This document shows, in pieces, positions 55,601 through 64,000 of a DNA stretch of 64,000 nucleotides. The stretch comes from Shewanella gaetbuli (GTDB taxonomy: Bacteria; Pseudomonadota; Gammaproteobacteria; Enterobacterales; Shewanellaceae), in NCBI RefSeq assembly GCF_023284065.1, contig NZ_JAKIKP010000003.1, forward strand, positions 186,001 to 250,000. The letters run 5' to 3'. Position 1 is the first letter of the stretch; each line of letters starts with the position of its first letter. The translations under genes and the position numbers were made by a program. A model generated the notes under the pieces. That model saw only the letters and a list, made by a program, of their open reading frames with translations, ran no database searches and was not told where the DNA came from.

Positions 55601-56519
55601 TTTTGAGCGTCCCAAGATCGTTTTTTTAATGGGACCGACAGCTTCAGGTAAAACATCACTGGCGATTCAAATGGCTCAGCAACATAATTGCGAGCTAATT
55701 TCAGTAGATTCGGCATTAATATACCGTGATATGAATATTGGCACTGCCAAACCAACGGCTGAAGAACAAGCTCAGGCGCCTCATAAATTAATCGATATTA
55801 TTGACCCAAGTGAGAGTTATTCTGCTGCAGACTTTCGAAAAGATGCCTTAATTGAAATTGAAAGAATTATTGCTAAAGGTAAAACCCCGCTATTAGTTGG
55901 CGGAACCATGATGTATTTTAAGGCGCTTTTAGAAGGATTATCACCTTTACCTGCAGCGGATGAAGCTATTCGTCAGCAAATTCAACAGCAAGCGGACGCC
56001 CAAGGTTGGGATGCATTACATAAGCAACTTTGTGAAATAGACCCTGTTGCTGGTGAGCGGATTCACCCAAATGATCCGCAAAGATTATCTAGAGCGCTAG
56101 AAGTTTTTCACATCACAGGTAAAACAATGACTGAGCTAACTCAGACTAAGTCAGAAAAATTACCTTACGATGTAGTGCAATTTGCCATTGCGCCTACTGA
56201 CAGAAAAGTATTACATGAGTTAATTGCCAAACGCTTTTTACTTATGATAGAACAAGGTTTTGAACAAGAAGTTGCCCAACTCAAGGCGCGAGGTGATTTA
56301 CATTTAGACTTACCTTCAATGCGTTGTGTCGGTTACCGACAGTGTTGGCAATATCTTGATAATGAATTTGACCATGAGACTATGGTCGAAAAAGCGACTG
56401 CTGCTACTAGGCAATTAGCCAAACGTCAATTAACATGGTTAAGAAGCTGGCCTGATATACAATGGCTTGAAAGTGGCGATGAAAGGAATTTAGTTACACT
56501 TATGCGAGAAAGCCGCTAG
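55593..56519 (+). CDS. miaA: tRNA dimethylallyltransferase
   Basis: Transfers dimethylallyl to A37 of tRNAs reading UNN codons. The 308 residues carry the P-loop [14 protein letters not shown], the [18 protein letters not shown] block and [33 protein letters not shown] and [14 protein letters not shown] close the domain. The start is GTG 55593, overlapping the end of mutL, as is common in this operon. Confidence 0.97.
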   Translation: MNNFERPKIVFLMGPTASGKTSLAIQMAQQHNCELISVDSALIYRDMNIGTAKPTAEEQAQAPHKLIDIIDPSESYSAADFRKDALIEIERIIAKGKTPLLVGGTMMYFKALLEGLSPLPAADEAIRQQIQQQADAQGWDALHKQLCEIDPVAGERIHPNDPQRLSRALEVFHITGKTMTELTQTKSEKLPYDVVQFAIAPTDRKVLHELIAKRFLLMIEQGFEQEVAQLKARGDLHLDLPSMRCVGYRQCWQYLDNEFDHETMVEKATAATRQLAKRQLTWLRSWPDIQWLESGDERNLVTLMRESR

Positions 56520-56601
56520 CTAATTAGCTGTTACTGTATAATACTAAAAACTAAACAATAAAATTTTAATTTTGTATTTTAAAAGAAAAAGGAAATAAAA
56601 A

Positions 56602-56859
56602 ATGGCTAAGGGGCAATCTTTACAAGATCCATTTTTAAACGCGTTACGTCGTGAGCGTGTACCCGTTTCAATTTATTTAGTAAACGGAATTAAGCTACAG
56701 GGACAAGTTGAGTCTTTTGACCAATTCGTTATTTTGCTTAAAAACACCGTAAGCCAAATGGTGTATAAACATGCCATTTCAACCGTTGTTCCAGCTCGTC
56801 CATTTAATGTAACAGGCCATCAAGGTCCTAATGCATCTGATGAAGACAGTGCTGAATAA
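56602..56859 (+). CDS. hfq: RNA chaperone Hfq
   Basis: A hexameric Sm-like RNA-binding protein of 85 residues that pairs small RNAs with mRNAs. Sm1 ([20 protein letters not shown]) and Sm2 ([10 protein letters not shown]) are essentially identical to E. coli. The disordered C-terminal tail is much shorter than in E. coli, ending in acidic SDEDSAE. AAAGGAAATAAAA precedes the ATG. Confidence 0.98.
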
Positions 56860-56881
56860 TAACTTAAAAGGATAAAGCTTC

Positions 56882-58189
56882 TTGTTTGATCGTTATGAAG
56901 CGGGCGAAACAGCAGTACTTGTTCATATCGAGTTCTCTGATGAAGAGCGTCGTGAAGATTTATTGGAATTACAACTATTAGTAGAGTCAGCAGGTGCTCG
57001 CTCTGTTGGGGTAATAACAGGAAGTCGTCGCTCACCTGACCGTAAATTTTTTGTGGGTACAGGTAAAGCAGAAGAGCTAGCAGCTATGGTTGCTGCTACA
57101 GAAGCCAATGTGGTGATATTTAATCATGCACTTAGCCCAGCACAAGAGCGTAATCTTGAAGCTGTGTGCCAATGTAGAGTATTAGATAGAACAACATTAA
57201 TTTTAGATATTTTTGCTCAACGAGCCCGAACTCATGAAGGTAAGTTACAAGTGGAGCTAGCGCAATTGCGCCACATGTCAACACGCCTAATTAGAGGTTG
57301 GACTCACCTTGAGCGTCAAAAAGGTGGTATCGGGATGCGAGGGCCTGGGGAAACTCAGCTCGAAACCGATAGACGTTTACTTAGAGGCCGAATTAAAAAC
57401 ATTAATCGACGCCTTGAAAAAGTAGATAAACAACGTGGGCAAAGCCGCAGAGCTCGACAGCGTAGTGATATGTCTACTGTATCGTTAGTGGGTTATACCA
57501 ATGCGGGTAAATCAACCTTATTTAATGCATTAACGTTAGCGGATGTATACGCTGCGGATCAATTGTTCGCCACACTTGATCCCACACTACGTAAATTAGA
57601 TTTACCCGATGGAGCCGTGTTTTTAGCCGACACCGTTGGGTTTATTCGTCATTTACCCCATGATTTAGTTGCGGCTTTTAAAGCAACTTTACAAGAAACT
57701 CGTGAAGCAGATTTACTTTTACACGTTGTTGATTGTGCTGATGAAAACATGACTGAAAATTTTGACCAAGTACAAGACGTGCTTGAAGAGATTGAAGCCG
57801 ATGAAATCAGCCAGTTGGTTGTGTGCAATAAGATTGATTTGCTTGAAGATTTTGCCCCTCGTATTGATTATAACGACGAAGGCAAACCTGAAAGAGTTTG
57901 GGTATCTGCACAAAAACGCATTGGATTTGATCTGTTGTTACAGGCAGTTACTGAGCTAATTGGTACCGTCATATATCAACGGACTTTGAAAATACCAGCG
58001 TCTGCTGGACATTATCTTGGCCAGTTTTATCGACTGGATGCAATACAGCAGAAAGACTATGACGATCTGGGGAACTGTATTTTATCTGTTCGTTTATCGG
58101 AAGCCGATTGGCGCCGATTAGTGAAACAGAGTCAGGGGGCATTAGAAACTTATGTTTTTGAACCATCAGAAGCAGAAGTAACTTGTTAA
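56882..58189 (+). CDS. hflX: Ribosome-associated GTPase HflX
   Basis: A 435-residue GTPase that splits stalled or heat-damaged ribosomes. An N-terminal HflX domain (VGVITGSRRSPDRKFFVGTGK, VVIFNHALSPAQERNLE, GPGETQLETDRR) precedes the G domain (GYTNAGKSTLFNAL, DTVGFIRHLPHDLV, NKIDLL). The start is TTG 56882 after AAAGGAT. It gives the common LFDRYEAGE beginning and lies 22 bases after hfq. Confidence 0.96.
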   Translation: MFDRYEAGETAVLVHIEFSDEERREDLLELQLLVESAGARSVGVITGSRRSPDRKFFVGTGKAEELAAMVAATEANVVIFNHALSPAQERNLEAVCQCRVLDRTTLILDIFAQRARTHEGKLQVELAQLRHMSTRLIRGWTHLERQKGGIGMRGPGETQLETDRRLLRGRIKNINRRLEKVDKQRGQSRRARQRSDMSTVSLVGYTNAGKSTLFNALTLADVYAADQLFATLDPTLRKLDLPDGAVFLADTVGFIRHLPHDLVAAFKATLQETREADLLLHVVDCADENMTENFDQVQDVLEEIEADEISQLVVCNKIDLLEDFAPRIDYNDEGKPERVWVSAQKRIGFDLLLQAVTELIGTVIYQRTLKIPASAGHYLGQFYRLDAIQQKDYDDLGNCILSVRLSEADWRRLVKQSQGALETYVFEPSEAEVTC

Positions 58190-58222
58190 TCTCATTTATT
58201 TCATCCAATTATGGAGTGCTAA

Positions 58223-59380
58223 ATGGCTTGGAATGAGCCCGGTAACAAGGGTAATAAAGACCCTTGGGGAAATAAAGGTGGTAACGATAAAGGACCACCG
58301 GATCTCGACGAAGTTTTTCGTAATCTTTCAAAACGCTTTGGTGGCAAAGGCGGTGGGAGTGCTTCAGGGCAACCCTTTAACACAACCGTTTTAGTTACTA
58401 TTTTAGTAATAGCGTTAATCATATGGGGCTTATCAGGGCTCTACACGGTTAAAGAAGCCGAGCGTGGCGTAAAGCTTCGTTTTGGTGAATATGTTGGTGA
58501 AGTAGGACCAGGCTTACATTGGAAAGCGACTTTTATTGATGAAGTTTTTCCTGTGGATGTTAAAACCTACCGCACAATACCGGCATCAGGTAGCATGCTG
58601 ACCTCTGATGAAAACGTCGTGAAAGTTGAGCTTGTTGTGCAGTACAGCATTCAAGATGCTTACTCTTACGTTTTCAGCGCGGTAGATGCTAACGAAAGTT
58701 TACGCGAAGCGACCGACAGTGCTTTACGTTATGTTATTGGCCATAATGAAATGGACGATATCTTAACGACTGGACGTGATGCTATTCGTCGCGATACATG
58801 GCGTGAACTTGAGCGTATTATTGAGCCGTATAAATTAGGGCTTAAAATTGAAGATGTGAACTTTTTGCCTGCGCGTCCACCTGAAGAAGTGAAAGATGCT
58901 TTTGATGATGCGATTTCAGCGCAAGAGGATGAACAGCGTTTTATTCGTGAAGCAGAAGCTTATTCTCGTGAAATTGAACCTAAAGCTCGTGGACAAGTTG
59001 AACGTATGGCGCAACAAGCTAATGCGTATAAGCAACGTGTTGTTCTAGAAGCTGAAGGTAAAGTGGCGCGATTCAAACAGCTACTTCCTGAATATAAAGC
59101 GGCTCCAGAAGTCACACGCAAACGTTTATATTTAGATGCTATGCAAGAAGTGATGTCTGATACCAATAAAGTGCTTATTGATGCAAAAAATAACGGTAAT
59201 TTAATGTATCTTCCGTTAGATAAATTAATGAACAACGACAAAGCTAACCGTAAAGCGGTTGAGCCTGAAGTTGAGCGTCACATTAATTCTGTGTCAGGAA
59301 GTTCTTCTACACCAATGACCAGTATTCCGTCAGATGGTCGACTCACTCGTGAAGAGCGTAGTCGACAAGGGAGGGGCTAA
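58223..59380 (+). CDS. hflK: FtsH modulator subunit HflK
   Basis: A 385-residue SPFH (band 7) inner-membrane protein with its bulk in the periplasm. It forms the HflKC cage around FtsH and tunes proteolysis. A Gly/Asn/Lys-rich cytoplasmic N-terminus (residues 1-50) precedes one membrane segment (TTVLVTILVIALIIWGLSGL). The SPFH domain (VKEAERGVKLRFGEYVGEVG onwards) and a long helix rich in Ala, Glu and Arg follow. GGAG precedes the ATG. hflC follows three bases after the stop. Confidence 0.96.
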   Translation: MAWNEPGNKGNKDPWGNKGGNDKGPPDLDEVFRNLSKRFGGKGGGSASGQPFNTTVLVTILVIALIIWGLSGLYTVKEAERGVKLRFGEYVGEVGPGLHWKATFIDEVFPVDVKTYRTIPASGSMLTSDENVVKVELVVQYSIQDAYSYVFSAVDANESLREATDSALRYVIGHNEMDDILTTGRDAIRRDTWRELERIIEPYKLGLKIEDVNFLPARPPEEVKDAFDDAISAQEDEQRFIREAEAYSREIEPKARGQVERMAQQANAYKQRVVLEAEGKVARFKQLLPEYKAAPEVTRKRLYLDAMQEVMSDTNKVLIDAKNNGNLMYLPLDKLMNNDKANRKAVEPEVERHINSVSGSSSTPMTSIPSDGRLTREERSRQGRG

Positions 59381-59383
59381 GCC

Positions 59384-60274
59384 ATGGGTAGAATTGGTTT
59401 AATTATTCTTGTTGTTATCCTCGGCATTGGCTTCTCGTCAGTGATGGTGGTTAATGAAGGTGAGCGTGCGATTGTTTCTCGTTTCGGTAAAGTGGTTAAA
59501 GACAATATCGACGGCGAAGAAGTGACACGCGTATTTGCTCCAGGTTTACATTTTAAATGGCCTGTGGTTGATAAACCTCGTTACATGGACGCACGTATTC
59601 AAACATTAGATGGTGCAGCTGACCGTTTTGTGACTTCTGAAAAGAAAGACTTAATGGTTGATTCATACGTTAAATGGCGTATTAGTGATTTTGAAAAGTA
59701 CTACCTTTCTACCAATGCTGGTATTAAGGCAAATGCTGAACGATTACTACAAGCTAAAATTAGTAATGATTTACGTACTGAGTTTGGTCGCCGTACAATT
59801 AAAGAAATTGTTTCTGGCAAACGTGATGAGTTGCAAATTGATGCGCTAACGAATGCGTCTGAAAGTGCTGAAAACCTAGGTATTGAAGTTGTCGATGTTC
59901 GTGTTAAGCAAATTAACTTACCCGCAAACGTCAGTAACAGTATTTATCAGCGTATGCGTGCAGAACGTCAAGCTGTTGCCAAAGAGCATCGTGCTCAAGG
60001 TAAAGAACAGGCTGAAATTATTCGCGCTACAACAGATGCTAATGTTACCGTAAAAGTTGCAGGTGCTGAAAGAAACGCGCTGACAATTCGAGGTGAAGGT
60101 GATGCGTTAGCCGCTAAAATTTATGCGGACGCCTTTAGCCAAGATCCTGAGTTTTACGGTTTTATCCGTAGTCTAGAAGCTTACAAAGAAAGTTTTGCAG
60201 GCAACTCAGATATTATGGTGTTAGAGCCTGATAGCGACTTCTTCAAATATATGAAGTCTATTGACGGTAAATAA
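59384..60274 (+). CDS. hflC: FtsH modulator subunit HflC
   Basis: A 296-residue SPFH partner of HflK. One N-terminal membrane segment (IGLIILVVILGIGFSSVMVV) is followed by NEGERAIVSRFGKVV and the band-7 domain. The coil segment AERQAVAKEHRAQGKEQAE and the end FFKYMKSIDGK complete the family pattern. Last gene of the superoperon, with a strong terminator 20 bases later. Confidence 0.96.
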   Translation: MGRIGLIILVVILGIGFSSVMVVNEGERAIVSRFGKVVKDNIDGEEVTRVFAPGLHFKWPVVDKPRYMDARIQTLDGAADRFVTSEKKDLMVDSYVKWRISDFEKYYLSTNAGIKANAERLLQAKISNDLRTEFGRRTIKEIVSGKRDELQIDALTNASESAENLGIEVVDVRVKQINLPANVSNSIYQRMRAERQAVAKEHRAQGKEQAEIIRATTDANVTVKVAGAERNALTIRGEGDALAAKIYADAFSQDPEFYGFIRSLEAYKESFAGNSDIMVLEPDSDFFKYMKSIDGK

Positions 60275-60294
60275 CCGCATAAATGCAGTTTGAT

Positions 60295-60322
60295 AAAAGG
60301 CCCGATAACTATCGGGCCTTTT
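60295..60322 (+). terminator. Rho-independent terminator after hflC
   Basis: The 12-base stem AAAAGGCCCGAT/ATCGGGCCTTTT with a four-base loop and T run closes the tsaE-hflC superoperon. Confidence 0.92.
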
Positions 60323-60464
60323 TTGTGGTTGTTTTTTGTGCAAGCTGTTAATCGTTCCAAATAAAAAATAATTTTTTTGTATTAATACTAAATTGACTAA
60401 TTTAGATATTTTGTATTTAGTTAAAATCATTAAAAATCAGTATCTTGATGAGTTGTGTATGATG

Positions 60465-60482
60465 TGTTTTTTCGAAAAAACA
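60465..60482. promoter_or_regulatory. 18-bp perfect palindrome in the petABC upstream region
   Basis: TGTTTTTTC followed by its exact reverse complement. It lies about 95 bases before the petA -35 region in a gap (60323-60681) without genes. It could be a regulator site or chance in AT-rich DNA. Confidence 0.3.
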
Positions 60483-60558
60483 TTCACTTTGATGCTAAAA
60501 AATAAACATTTTTTAATCAAAGCCACAAAATCCGCAATTTAGTTGTGTCTTTTGACTA

Positions 60559-60586
60559 TGATCTGCTTCTAATTTTTCGCTATAAT
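60559..60586 (+). promoter_or_regulatory. Candidate promoter of petABC
   Basis: A perfect TATAAT (60581-60586) with a GC-containing start region (GAGCCCCGCC) 95 bases before petA. The best -35 is a weak TGATCT, 16 bases upstream. A better TTGACT (60553-60558) is too far (22 bases). Confidence 0.5.
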
Positions 60587-60681
60587 GAGCCCCGCCTCAA
60601 ACTATGATAATTTTATCGATGCATTTTTGCAGGTAAATTATTGAAATATAAAAATTCCAACACCCTTTGGGAGATAAGTGG

Positions 60682-61272
60682 ATGAGCAATGCGCCAGTCG
60701 ATACCGGACGTCGCAGATTCCTGACAGCCGCAACCGCCGTAGTAGGTGGTGCTGGTGCCGTCGCTGTAGCGGTTCCTTTCATCAAGTCATGGAATCCGAG
60801 CGCCAAGGCGAAAGCTGCAGGTGCGCCGGTCGAAGTAAATATTAGTAAAGTAGAACCAGGCCAGTTAATTCGTGTCGAATGGCGCGGAAAACCAGTTTGG
60901 GTCGTTCGTCGTACAGAAACAGTGTTAAGCGAGCTAGCATCATTAGATGGTCAGTTACGTGATCCTGCTTCAGAAGAAATGCAGCAACCTGAATACGCTC
61001 AAAATCCAGCGCGTTCAATTAAACCTGAATTCTTCATTGCTGTGGGTATTTGTACACACTTAGGTTGTTCACCAACTTACTTACCAGACTCTTTTGGTGA
61101 GCAAGTAGAAGGTGTTACAGCAGGTTTCTTCTGTCCTTGTCATGGCTCTAAGTTTGATATGGCTGGTCGTGTGTTCCAGGGTGTTCCTGCACCATTGAAC
61201 CTAGTTATTCCACCACATCAATATGTTGACGACAATACCGTGCTCATCGGTGTAGATTCGGGAGCTGCGTAA
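60682..61272 (+). CDS. petA: Ubiquinol-cytochrome c reductase, Rieske iron-sulfur subunit
   Basis: A 196-residue subunit of the cytochrome bc1 complex that accepts the first electron from ubiquinol. The N-terminus has a Tat-type signal anchor (TGRRRFLTAATAVVGGAGAV) that stays as a membrane helix. The 2Fe-2S ligands are in CTHLGC and CPCHGS, separated by the usual spacing. ATG 60682 follows GGGAGATAAGTGG. Five upstream in-frame codons are not needed. The stop overlaps petB by one base (TAATG). Confidence 0.97.
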   Translation: MSNAPVDTGRRRFLTAATAVVGGAGAVAVAVPFIKSWNPSAKAKAAGAPVEVNISKVEPGQLIRVEWRGKPVWVVRRTETVLSELASLDGQLRDPASEEMQQPEYAQNPARSIKPEFFIAVGICTHLGCSPTYLPDSFGEQVEGVTAGFFCPCHGSKFDMAGRVFQGVPAPLNLVIPPHQYVDDNTVLIGVDSGAA

Positions 61273-62486
61273 TGGTTAAGAATATTATTGATTGGATTGA
61301 TGCGCGTATTCCAATGACGGCGACCTATAACCGTCATGTTGGCCAATATGCGACACCAAAGAACTTCAACTTTTGGTACTTCTTTGGTTCATTAGCCTTA
61401 CTTGTTTTAGTTAACCAGTTACTTACTGGTATTTGGTTAACGATGAACTATGTACCTACCGCTGAAGGGGCATTTGCCTCTATTGAGTACATCATGCGTG
61501 ATGTAGAGTACGGTTGGTTACTACGTTACATGCACTCCACGGGGGCTTCTGCTTTCTTTGTGGTGATATATCTGCATATGTTCCGTGGATTGATTTACGG
61601 TTCTTACCAAAAACCAAGAGAACTACTGTGGTTATTTGGTATGTTGATTTTCCTTGTGCTGATGGCTGAAGCATTCATGGGTTACCTATTACCTTGGGGA
61701 CAAATGTCTTACTGGGGTGCTCAGGTAATTATTTCATTGTTTGGTGCAATTCCATTTATTGGAGATGACTTAACATTATGGATCCGTGGTGACTATGTCG
61801 TTTCTGGCGCAACACTAAACCGTTTCTTTGCATTACACGTAATTGCACTTCCATTAGTGCTTGTAGTACTTGTATTCCTTCACTTAATTGCATTACACGA
61901 AGTGGGTTCAAATAACCCAGATGGTGTAGAAATTAAGAAGAACAAAGATGAAAACGGTTGGCCGGTAGACGGTATTCCATTCCACCCTTATTACACTGTT
62001 AAAGATATTATGGGTGTGGCTGGATTCTTAATCGTATTCTGTTATGTATTATTCTTTATGCCTGAAGGTGGTGGATACTTCTTAGAGAAGCCTAACTTTG
62101 AAGCGGCGAACCCAATGAAGACTCCGGAGCATATTGCACCTGTGTGGTACTTCACGCCATTCTACGCCATTTTACGTGCGATTCCTGATAAGTTATTAGG
62201 GGTTGTCGGTATGGGACTATCAATTGCAGTATTGTTTATTTTACCTTGGTTAGACCGTTGTAAAGTGAAGTCAATTCGCTACCGTGGTTTAATCCATAAA
62301 ATCAACATCACTCAGTTTACTGTGTCGTTCATCGTATTAGGTTACTTAGGTGCTGTACCAGCAACACCAACATTAACTATTGCGGCGAGAATTTTCACAC
62401 TGACTTACTTTGGTTTCTTCGTAGCCCTATGGGTATACAGTAAAAATGAGAAAACGAAGCCAGTTCCAACGAGGGTGACACACTAA
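61272..62486 (+). CDS. petB: Ubiquinol-cytochrome c reductase, cytochrome b subunit
   Basis: A 404-residue integral membrane subunit with two b hemes and both quinone sites. Heme-ligand helices are visible (WLLRYMHSTGASAFFVVIYLH and FFALHVIALPLVLVVLVFLH, two His each). The Qo-site motif is a PDW-equivalent/PEW-type loop (TPEHIAPVWYFTPFYAILRAIPDKLLG). GYLLPWGQMSYWGAQV is fully typical. It is translationally coupled to petA and petC by TAATG overlaps. Confidence 0.97.
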   Translation: MVKNIIDWIDARIPMTATYNRHVGQYATPKNFNFWYFFGSLALLVLVNQLLTGIWLTMNYVPTAEGAFASIEYIMRDVEYGWLLRYMHSTGASAFFVVIYLHMFRGLIYGSYQKPRELLWLFGMLIFLVLMAEAFMGYLLPWGQMSYWGAQVIISLFGAIPFIGDDLTLWIRGDYVVSGATLNRFFALHVIALPLVLVVLVFLHLIALHEVGSNNPDGVEIKKNKDENGWPVDGIPFHPYYTVKDIMGVAGFLIVFCYVLFFMPEGGGYFLEKPNFEAANPMKTPEHIAPVWYFTPFYAILRAIPDKLLGVVGMGLSIAVLFILPWLDRCKVKSIRYRGLIHKINITQFTVSFIVLGYLGAVPATPTLTIAARIFTLTYFGFFVALWVYSKNEKTKPVPTRVTH

Positions 62487-63184
62487 TGAAAAAGTTATTG
62501 ATTGCATTAGTAACATTAGTGCCTGCTCTTGCTATGGCAGCGGGTGGAAGCAATGTTCATTTAGAAGATGCCAATGTTGATTTAAAAGATACAGCTTCAC
62601 TTGAGCGTGGTTTGGATTTATTCCAACAGTATTGCTCTGGTTGTCACAGTACACAATATCAACGTTATGGTCGTGTTGCGGAAGATTTGAATATTTCTGT
62701 AGATGATATGCGTAGCAAATATATGTACACCGACGCTAAAGTGGGTGACTTAATGGAAAACTCCATTCCTGAGGCCGATGCGGCTAAATGGTTTGGTGCT
62801 GCGCCTCCGGATTTAACCTTAGTTGCACGTGTTCGTGGTGAAGACTGGGTTTATTCATATCTAAAAGGTTTCTACGCAGATGAAACGCGTCCATTTGGTG
62901 TAAATAACTCTGTATTCCCATTAGTGGGTATGCCGCATGTTTTACAAGATCTTCAAGGTCTTGCAGTAAAACAAGCTGATGGTACTTTAGTGGCTTCAGG
63001 TGGCTCTATGAGCGCTGAAGAATACGACCAAGCTGTGCGTGATATCACTGCTTTCTTAGTTTATTCTGGTGATCCAGTTAAATTAGAGCGTGAAGCATTA
63101 GGTGGTTGGGTACTCGGATTCTTGTTTATTTTCTTCATCATTGCTTATTTGTTGAAGAAAGAATACTGGAAAGATGTGCACTAA
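62486..63184 (+). CDS. petC: Ubiquinol-cytochrome c reductase, cytochrome c1 subunit
   Basis: A 232-residue c1 subunit. After the signal peptide (MKKLLIALVTLVPALAMAAG) there is one heme site CSGCHS in FQQYCSGCHSTQYQRYGR. The axial Met is probably in the VGMPHVL region. A C-terminal membrane anchor follows (GWVLGFLFIFFIIAYLLKKEYWKDVH). Last gene of petABC, with a terminator 39 bases after it. Confidence 0.96.
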   Translation: MKKLLIALVTLVPALAMAAGGSNVHLEDANVDLKDTASLERGLDLFQQYCSGCHSTQYQRYGRVAEDLNISVDDMRSKYMYTDAKVGDLMENSIPEADAAKWFGAAPPDLTLVARVRGEDWVYSYLKGFYADETRPFGVNNSVFPLVGMPHVLQDLQGLAVKQADGTLVASGGSMSAEEYDQAVRDITAFLVYSGDPVKLEREALGGWVLGFLFIFFIIAYLLKKEYWKDVH

Positions 63185-63222
63185 TATCAAATAACGGGTA
63201 AAATAGATTATCCGCGTAATGT

Positions 63223-63247
63223 AAACGAGGGGCTTTGCCCCTCGTTT
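63223..63247 (+). terminator. Rho-independent terminator between petC and sspA
   Basis: The stem AAACGAGGGG/CCCCTCGTTT with a five-base loop is followed by a T-rich tract. Confidence 0.88.
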
Positions 63248-63279
63248 GTTTTGTTTTTTTTGATTTCTGGAGGGTATAA

Positions 63280-63909
63280 ATGGCTGTTGCTGCCAACAAA
63301 CGCTCTATCATGACACTGTTTTCTGGTGCCGATGATTTATATAGCCATCAAGTGCGTATCGTATTGGCTGAGAAAGGGGTTACCGTTGATGTTTTACAGG
63401 TTGACCCAAGTGAAATGCCAGAAGATTTACTTGAAGTAAATCCATATAACTCTGTACCAACGCTAGTTGATCGTGAATTAGTGTTATATGAGTCTCGTAT
63501 CATTATGGAATACTTGGACGAGCGCTTCCCGCACCCACCACTTATGCCTGTTTACCCTGTATCTCGTGGCCAAAGCCGTTTGATGATGCACCGTATCGAT
63601 ACTGACTGGTATGTACTAGTTGATCGAATCCGTAAAGGTGATCGTGCTGATGCTGCTCGTAAAGAGTTAACCGACAGTTTAGTGGCTTTAGCACCTGTAT
63701 TTGCTGAAATGCCTTTCTTCATGAGTGAAGAATTTGGCTTAGCTGATTGCTACTTAGGCCCATTATTATGGCGTCTTCCAGTACTGGGCATTAACCTAGA
63801 CCCGCGTACTTCAAAAGAGATCAGCGCTTACATGACTCGTATATTTGAGCGTGAGTCATTTAAAGCATCATTAACAGAGGCTGAGCGCGAAATGCGCATG
63901 GGTATGTAA
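63280..63909 (+). CDS. sspA: Stringent starvation protein A
   Basis: A 209-residue GST-fold protein that binds RNA polymerase and promotes stationary-phase and acid-stress transcription. The GST-like N-domain (MTLFSGADDLYSHQVRIVLAEKG, VNPYNSVPTLVDRELVLYESRIIMEYLDERFPHPPL, recognisable in its first 20 residues) lacks a glutathione-activating residue, as usual. The RNA-polymerase-contact segment PHPP is intact. GGAGGGTATAA precedes the ATG. It overlaps sspB by one base. Confidence 0.96.
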   Translation: MAVAANKRSIMTLFSGADDLYSHQVRIVLAEKGVTVDVLQVDPSEMPEDLLEVNPYNSVPTLVDRELVLYESRIIMEYLDERFPHPPLMPVYPVSRGQSRLMMHRIDTDWYVLVDRIRKGDRADAARKELTDSLVALAPVFAEMPFFMSEEFGLADCYLGPLLWRLPVLGINLDPRTSKEISAYMTRIFERESFKASLTEAEREMRMGM

Positions 63910-64000
63910 TGAAAACCATTACTCCGAATCGTCCTTATTTATTGCGAGCTTATTTTGAGTGGTTGATGGATAACCACTTAACACCGCATGTAGTTGTTGA
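63909..64000 (+). CDS. sspB: ClpXP adaptor protein SspB, N-terminal part, runs off the window
   Basis: Thirty codons are present. The start MKTITPNRPYLLRAYFEWLM followed by DNHLTPHVVV matches SspB, which delivers ssrA-tagged proteins to ClpXP. It starts within the sspA stop (TAATG). The ClpX-binding C-terminus is outside the window. Confidence 0.93.
   Translation, partial: MKTITPNRPYLLRAYFEWLMDNHLTPHVVV

Overview
The window looks like a chromosomal segment from a Shewanella-type marine gammaproteobacterium. Base composition is low to moderate GC. The gene blocks are typical of that group: rpsF-priB-rpsR-rplI, tsaE-amiB-mutL-miaA-hfq-hflX-hflK-hflC, petABC-sspAB, a stand-alone second EF-G next to a giant fused acyl-CoA carboxylase, and a periplasmic nitrate reductase without NapC. 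The genus is inferred from gene content and was not tested by any search.

Layout. 1-3.8 kb: the N-terminal part of a dipeptidyl-peptidase IV-like S9 peptidase, divergent from fbp, then a dicarboxylate/amino-acid symporter that shares a bidirectional terminator with fbp. 4.0-10.5 kb: a tightly overlapping four-gene operon encoding an SMC/MukB-like ATPase, a MukE-like protein, a kleisin-like protein and a TOPRIM protein. This is a Wadjet/MksBEFG-type condensin with a nuclease-like fourth subunit. 10.7-13.6 kb: a TonB-dependent receptor. 13.9-15.5 kb: the rpsF operon. 15.5-28.5 kb: envelope and housekeeping genes (DUF481 protein, MFS carrier, M50 protease, FapA-like DUF342 protein, rsmC, alkaline phosphatase, gshB, rsmE, endA, sprT) and an exported pyroglutamyl-peptidase relative whose catalytic Cys is replaced by Ser. 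28.6-36.8 kb: a LysR regulator, a 1517-residue single-chain biotin-dependent carboxylase, and EF-G.

37-45.7 kb: a GlsB-like protein, napB and napA (with a full-match NarL/NarP heptamer pair and a CRP-like site upstream), and an attEFGH-type ABC transporter operon with a fused permease. 45.7-50.1 kb: glycerophosphodiesterase, EamA exporter, psd, rsgA and the divergent orn. 50.1-50.95 kb: an unusual tRNA-Gly(GCC) array with three intact tRNAs, five 70-bp chimeric elements that keep the tRNA 5' half but lack the 3' half, and one more decayed copy, all behind one strong stable-RNA-type promoter. 51.2-64 kb: a small helical protein, the tsaE-to-hflC superoperon, and petABC (cytochrome bc1) followed by sspA and the start of sspB.

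Most of the window is core genome. The less ordinary parts are the SMC/TOPRIM operon, the chimeric tRNA-Gly array, the fused carboxylase, the Cys-to-Ser C15 homologue, and several long palindromes in promoter regions.
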